From: an uncultured Alphaproteobacteria bacterium | GTDB lineage: Bacteria > Pseudomonadota > Alphaproteobacteria > Reyranellales > Reyranellaceae | Assembly: GCA_903929895.1 (NCBI GenBank) | Contig: CAIYWM010000204.1 | Span: forward strand, 1-19,917 | DNA: 19,917 bases | Direction: 5' to 3' | Shown here: positions 17,139 through 19,917 of the stretch, piece by piece | Numbering within the stretch: position 1 is the stretch's first letter | Layout of the letters: every line of letters starts with the position of its first letter | Translations under genes and position numbers: made by a program | The notes under the pieces: generated by a model | The model's input: only the letters and a program-made list of their open reading frames with translations | Databases searched by the model: none | Told to the model about the DNA's origin: nothing

Positions 17139-17563
17139 TAGGCCCTGGCTTCCGCCTGGACCTCTTCGGGCGGGAAGTTCAGCTCCACGCCGACGCCATC
17201 GGGGTCGTAGAGGAAGATCTGCGCGGCGCCAGTGCGCGGCACGATCTGCTCGCGGAACTTCACGTTCTTCGACTGCAGGCGCTTGCGCACGCCGGGCAGG
17301 TCGCTGGCGGCGAAGGCGATGTGATCGAAGCGGCCGGTATCCTCGAACTTCTTCTCGGTGCCGCGCACGACGATGCCCTCGCGCGGCTTGCGCTCGCCCA
17401 GCAGGTGCACGGTGGCCACGCCGCCGGAATAGAGCCAGTAGCCCGGGAAGCCGAGTGGCGGACGGTCGCCGTTCTCGAGACCCAGGACATCGCAATAGAA
17501 GTCCTTGGTCGCTTCGAGGTCGGAAGGTTCGATCGTGTAGTGCTGAAGAGGGCCAAGCGGCAT
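17138..17563 (-). CDS. VOC-family metalloprotein (glyoxalase/dioxygenase-like, single domain)
   Basis: This 141-residue protein has one vicinal-oxygen-chelate domain made of two beta-alpha-beta-beta-beta modules. The metal-ligand positions are His8, His53, His81 and Glu127, where His8, His81 and Glu127 form the 2-His-1-carboxylate arrangement of VOC enzymes. The C-terminal 'IFLYDPDGVGVELNF' is the classic VOC ending. This layout serves glyoxalase I, epimerases, fosfomycin-resistance-type proteins and extradiol dioxygenases; a single small domain does not decide. In the operon it follows a flavin monooxygenase-like gene by 21 bases and precedes a hydrolase, so a role in ring cleavage or isomerisation of a catabolic intermediate is possible. 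ACGGAGACC before ATG 17563 is the ribosome binding site. Confidence 0.88.
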   Translation of the reverse strand: MPLGPLQHYTIEPSDLEATKDFYCDVLGLENGDRPPLGFPGYWLYSGGVATVHLLGERKPREGIVVRGTEKKFEDTGRFDHIAFAASDLPGVRKRLQSKNVKFREQIVPRTGAAQIFLYDPDGVGVELNFPPEEVQAEARA

Positions 17564-17584
17564 GGTCGGTCTCCGTGGATCGGG

Positions 17585-18790
17585 TCAGACGAAAGTGAGG
17601 TCGGCGTCGGCGCCCATCATCCAGGCGCCCACGGTCTCGAAATGGGAGAGCCGGCCCTGCAGTTGCTGGGTCACGGTATGGATGTCTCGGAACCGCCGCT
17701 CCAGCGGATGGTTCTCGAAGATCGCCGTGGCGCCCGCCGCATTGTAGGCGAAGTCGACGGCGTCCTTGGCCTTGTGGATGGCGTTGGTCGCGGCCATGCG
17801 GATGGTGATGCGCTGCTCGATGGTGATCGTGTTGCCGGCCGCGAGGTCCTTCCAGATCCCTGCCATCGACTGCAGCACGAAGGCGCGGGCGGCGCGGAGA
17901 TTGACCTCGGCCTGGGCGAGGTTGGATTGAACGACGGCATTGTCGCGCAGCGGGCTCTTGAGGCCGCGCGGAACCTTGTTGCGGGCGACGTCGAGGAAGC
18001 AGTCGAGCGCGCCGCGAGCGATGCCGCAGGCCACGGCGGCGAAGCCCATCTGGTAGCAGGTGCCGGCGCCCATCCTGTAGAGCGGTCCCTGCTCGCGGCA
18101 TTCGCGCTCGAAGTCGCGGGTGATCGAATGATCGGCGCGCACGAAGAAGTCGTCGAGCGCGAACTGGTCGCTCGCGGTGCCGCGCAGGCCGACCGTGTTC
18201 CAGATGTCCGTCCATTGAACGTCGCCGGTGCGCACCAGCATGGTGCGCTCCTGCTGCCGGCCGGTCTCGTCCAGGCGCGGCGAGCCGTCGGCCTTGAAGA
18301 TCGGGCAGTGGGCGCCCAGCCAGGTGGCGTGGCGGCCGCCCGAGGCGAAGGCCCAGACGCCCGTCACCCTGTAGCCGCCCTCGCATTCGACGGCCCTGAC
18401 TTTGGGACCTGGGCCCCAGGCCAGCACGGCGCGCGGATCGTCGCCGAAGATCGCGCGGGCGACCGGCAGGTCGAGATAGGCCGCCGACATGGCGCAGCCG
18501 CCGGCCTGGCTCAGGCACCAGGCGGTCGAGGCGTCGCCACGGGCGATCGTCTCGATCACGTGGAAGAAGGTCACGGGATCGGTCTCGATCCCGTCCGACG
18601 ATCTCGGCATCAGAAGGCGGAACAGCCGTGCCTCGTGGAGCTTGTCGAGCAGCGCCGGCGGCAACCGGCGCGTCTCCTCGATCTGATTGGAAGCGGCCTC
18701 GACAGCCGGCCGCAGGGCTTCGGCCCGGGAGATCACGGCAGGGTCGCCGGCGAGATCGGCGGCGGACGGGATCAACGTATCCAAGACCAT
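17585..18790 (-). CDS. Acyl-CoA dehydrogenase-fold flavoprotein, probable flavin-dependent monooxygenase
   Basis: This 401-residue protein has the acyl-CoA dehydrogenase fold: an N-terminal helical domain (1-120), a central beta domain with 'YRVTGVWAFASGGRHATWLG' at about 139-158, and a C-terminal four-helix domain. The usual dehydrogenase ending is replaced by 'RDIHTVTQQLQGRLSHFETVG' (Arg368, His371), as in HsaA-, HpaB- or DszC-type two-component monooxygenases, which use reduced flavin to hydroxylate substrates. I infer monooxygenase rather than dehydrogenase activity; this is not proven. No reductase partner is adjacent. The start is ambiguous: AGGAGG abuts ATG 18790 with no spacing, whereas TTG at 18784 (codon 3) would have ideal six-base spacing; the difference is two residues. 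It starts 22 bases after the stop of the transporter remnant, so it was the second gene of this operon. Confidence 0.85.
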   Translation of the reverse strand: MVLDTLIPSAADLAGDPAVISRAEALRPAVEAASNQIEETRRLPPALLDKLHEARLFRLLMPRSSDGIETDPVTFFHVIETIARGDASTAWCLSQAGGCAMSAAYLDLPVARAIFGDDPRAVLAWGPGPKVRAVECEGGYRVTGVWAFASGGRHATWLGAHCPIFKADGSPRLDETGRQQERTMLVRTGDVQWTDIWNTVGLRGTASDQFALDDFFVRADHSITRDFERECREQGPLYRMGAGTCYQMGFAAVACGIARGALDCFLDVARNKVPRGLKSPLRDNAVVQSNLAQAEVNLRAARAFVLQSMAGIWKDLAAGNTITIEQRITIRMAATNAIHKAKDAVDFAYNAAGATAIFENHPLERRFRDIHTVTQQLQGRLSHFETVGAWMMGADADLTFV

Positions 18791-18812
18791 CCTCCTCGAA
18801 AGTCCATTTGCA

Positions 18813-19109
18813 TCAGGCAGGAGCCAGTTCCCGGTCGATCTCTGCGATCGACTTCCCCTTGGTTTCCATCCCGAAGAAATAATAGACCACCCCGGCCACC
18901 GGGAACCAGCAGCCGAGATAGAGAAAGGCCGTCGGAATCTCGGGCAGCGGTACGTCGCGCTTCAGATAGTCGCTCGACCGACGATCAGCGCCAGGCGGCG
19001 CGGTGCGATGGTCTTCTTCCGGTTGCCGGCCCGTAGGGTCTGACGGTCGAGAATGTCGAACGTGGCATCTCCCCCTGTCCTGTTTGCCCGTCGAAATGCA
19101 TCGCTGCAT
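18813..19109 (-). pseudogene. Remnant of an MFS transporter (frameshift plus large internal deletion)
   Basis: The last ~50 codons encode a recognisable MFS C-terminus: 'YLKRDVPLPEIPTAF', one transmembrane segment, then 'METKGKSIAEIDREL', the usual cytoplasmic end of a 12-TM symporter. A very strong ribosome binding site (AAAGGAGGAGG, 19125-19115) lies five bases before ATG 19109, in frame with that end, giving a 98-residue frame. Between them, the frame shifted by one carries 'DILDRQTLRAGNRKKTIA', which looks like an MFS N-terminus; removing one G from the five-base G run at 19075-19071 (minus strand) would connect the ATG to it. Thus the gene seems to have lost the ~11 central TM segments and gained a +1 frameshift. 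A 98-residue single-TM product could still be made, but transport activity is excluded. The N-terminal resemblance is from memory and less certain than the C-terminal one. Confidence 0.75.
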
Positions 19110-19157
19110 GGCAGCCTCCTCCTTTGCTAAAGAGAAGGGACATTGGGGGAGATCGTC
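19070..19157. promoter_or_regulatory. Divergent control region between catabolic operon and PEP-mutase-family gene
   Basis: This short interval must serve both the minus-strand operon (transporter remnant onward) and the plus-strand gene at 19158. It contains a 5-4-5 palindrome ATGCA-tcgc-TGCAT at 19096-19109 that includes the ATG of the remnant, the minus-strand Shine-Dalgarno at 19115-19125, and the plus-strand GGGGGAG at 19145-19151. I do not see clear -35/-10 boxes on either strand. With the remnant counted, the whole 18791-19157 stretch holds no other gene. Confidence 0.35.
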
Positions 19158-19917
19158 ATGCACTGGACCGACCGCCGGACACGTTTCCGGGCGCTGCTCG
19201 CGGGCGAGCGCTGCATCCATCCGGGCTCGGTGTTCGACCCGATCTCCGCCCGCATCGCCGAGGATCTGGGTTTCGAGATCGGCATGTTCGCCGGCTCCGT
19301 CGCCTCCATGACCGTGCTCGGCGCGCCGGACCTGATCGTGCTGACCCTGAGCGAGTTCGCGGGCCAGGCCTACCGCATCAATCGGGCGGGCGGCCTGCCG
19401 CTCATGGTCGATGCCGACCATGGCTACGGCAATGCGCTGAACGCCCGCCGCACCGTCGAGGAACTCGAGACCGCGGGCGTCTGTGGGCTCAGCCTCGAGG
19501 ATACCGATCTGCCGACGCCGTATGGCACCACCGCGCCGCGCCTGATCTCGATCGACGAAGGCGTTGCCAAGATGAAGGCCGCGCTCGGCGGGCGGCAGGA
19601 CCCTGCCCTTTGCATCGCCGGCCGGACCAGCGCGATCACCATCACCGGGCTCGAGGATGCGATCGCGCGCGGCAAGGCCTACGAGGCGGCCGGCGTCGAC
19701 GCGCTGTTCTTCGTCGGCGTCCGCACCCGAGCCGAACTCGACGCGATCTCAGAAGCGACCACGCTGCCGATCATTCTGGGCGGCGTGTCGGGCGACCTCA
19801 CCGATCTCGCCTATCTGGGTGCGCGCCGCGTCCGCATCGCACTGCAGGGCCACCAGCCCTTCGCGGCGGCAGTGAAGGCCGTGTACGACACGCTGAAGGC
19901 GCTGCGCGACGGCACGC
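19158..19917 (+). CDS. Isocitrate lyase/PEP mutase family protein, oxaloacetate decarboxylase-like (3' truncated)
   Basis: The frame is open from ATG 19158 to the right edge (253 codons), so only the last few dozen residues at most are missing. It is a TIM-barrel of the isocitrate lyase/PEP mutase superfamily. The substrate and Mg2+ site motif 'DADHGYGN' is at 85-92, 'SLEDTDLPTPYG' is the second acidic motif, 'AGRTSA' holds the conserved Arg, and 'LQGHQPF' near the end contains a His at the place of the catalytic-loop His of PA4872. The overall pattern ('SVFDPISARIAEDLGFEIGM', 'GGSVAS'-like 'AGSVASM') is closest to the Pseudomonas PA4872 oxaloacetate decarboxylase rather than to methylisocitrate lyase, which has a KKCGH motif absent here. 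GGGGGAG seven bases upstream is the ribosome binding site. It is divergent from the catabolic operon. Confidence 0.88.
   Translation, partial: MHWTDRRTRFRALLAGERCIHPGSVFDPISARIAEDLGFEIGMFAGSVASMTVLGAPDLIVLTLSEFAGQAYRINRAGGLPLMVDADHGYGNALNARRTVEELETAGVCGLSLEDTDLPTPYGTTAPRLISIDEGVAKMKAALGGRQDPALCIAGRTSAITITGLEDAIARGKAYEAAGVDALFFVGVRTRAELDAISEATTLPIILGGVSGDLTDLAYLGARRVRIALQGHQPFAAAVKAVYDTLKALRDGT

Noticed and set aside
17139..18518. An upstream extension of the alpha/beta hydrolase frame that would make a 1087-residue fusion
   Set aside because: The extension runs out of frame through the VOC and flavoprotein genes and has shadow composition; the family N-terminus begins at GTG 17138.
17321..19036. 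A 571-codon plus-strand open frame opposite the VOC and acyl-CoA-dehydrogenase-fold genes
   Set aside because: It spans two real genes on the other strand and ends within the transporter remnant; no domain or ribosome binding site supports it.

Overview
The window is about 20 kb of high-GC, gene-dense DNA with tight operons, many start/stop overlaps and several GTG starts. The codon use, the abundance of solute-binding ABC importers, and gene families common in Bradyrhizobium- or Reyranella-like genomes suggest an alphaproteobacterium. The genus cannot be fixed from sequence alone. I see no tRNA, rRNA, CRISPR array, transposase or phage gene. The region reads as a metabolic (uptake and catabolism) neighbourhood.

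Layout. (1) Positions 2-4435, plus strand: a dipeptide/oligopeptide-type ABC importer operon with the C-terminal part of a family 5 solute-binding protein, two permeases and two separate ATPases, both carrying the C-terminal four-cysteine motif. (2) Positions 4544-6615, plus strand: a GMC-family FAD oxidoreductase followed by a small unrecognised lipoprotein, closed by a very strong intrinsic terminator at 6632-6668. Its leader contains three inverted repeats, one of which covers the ribosome binding site. (3) Positions 13990 down to 6686, minus strand: a seven-gene operon with an exported solute-binding protein, two permeases, one double-headed fused ATPase, a luciferase-like FMN monooxygenase, a cysteine-free CMD-domain protein and an AhpD-like peroxidase with a complete Glu/CxxC/His set. 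Five successive junctions overlap as ATGA. (4) Positions 19109 down to 14166, minus strand: a catabolic operon headed by the wreck of an MFS transporter, then an acyl-CoA-dehydrogenase-fold (probably flavin monooxygenase) protein, a single-domain VOC protein, a large alpha/beta hydrolase and a ketopantoate-reductase-like protein. (5) From 19158 to the right edge, plus strand and divergent from block 4: a PEP mutase/isocitrate lyase superfamily protein close to PA4872-type oxaloacetate decarboxylase, cut by the window end.

How the genes may work together. Block 3 looks self-contained: import of a small organic solute, oxidation by a reduced-FMN monooxygenase, and handling of peroxide or a reactive product by the two AhpD-fold proteins. 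I recall this gene set as a recurrent neighbourhood (the KPN_01858 / Avi_7169 / Avi_7170 families), and I know of no settled substrate; it is the best candidate here for a poorly described system. Block 4 encodes hydroxylation, a metal-dependent VOC step, hydrolysis and an NADPH-dependent reduction. It has apparently lost its own MFS permease by a frameshift plus an internal deletion that left the operon's leader and downstream genes intact.
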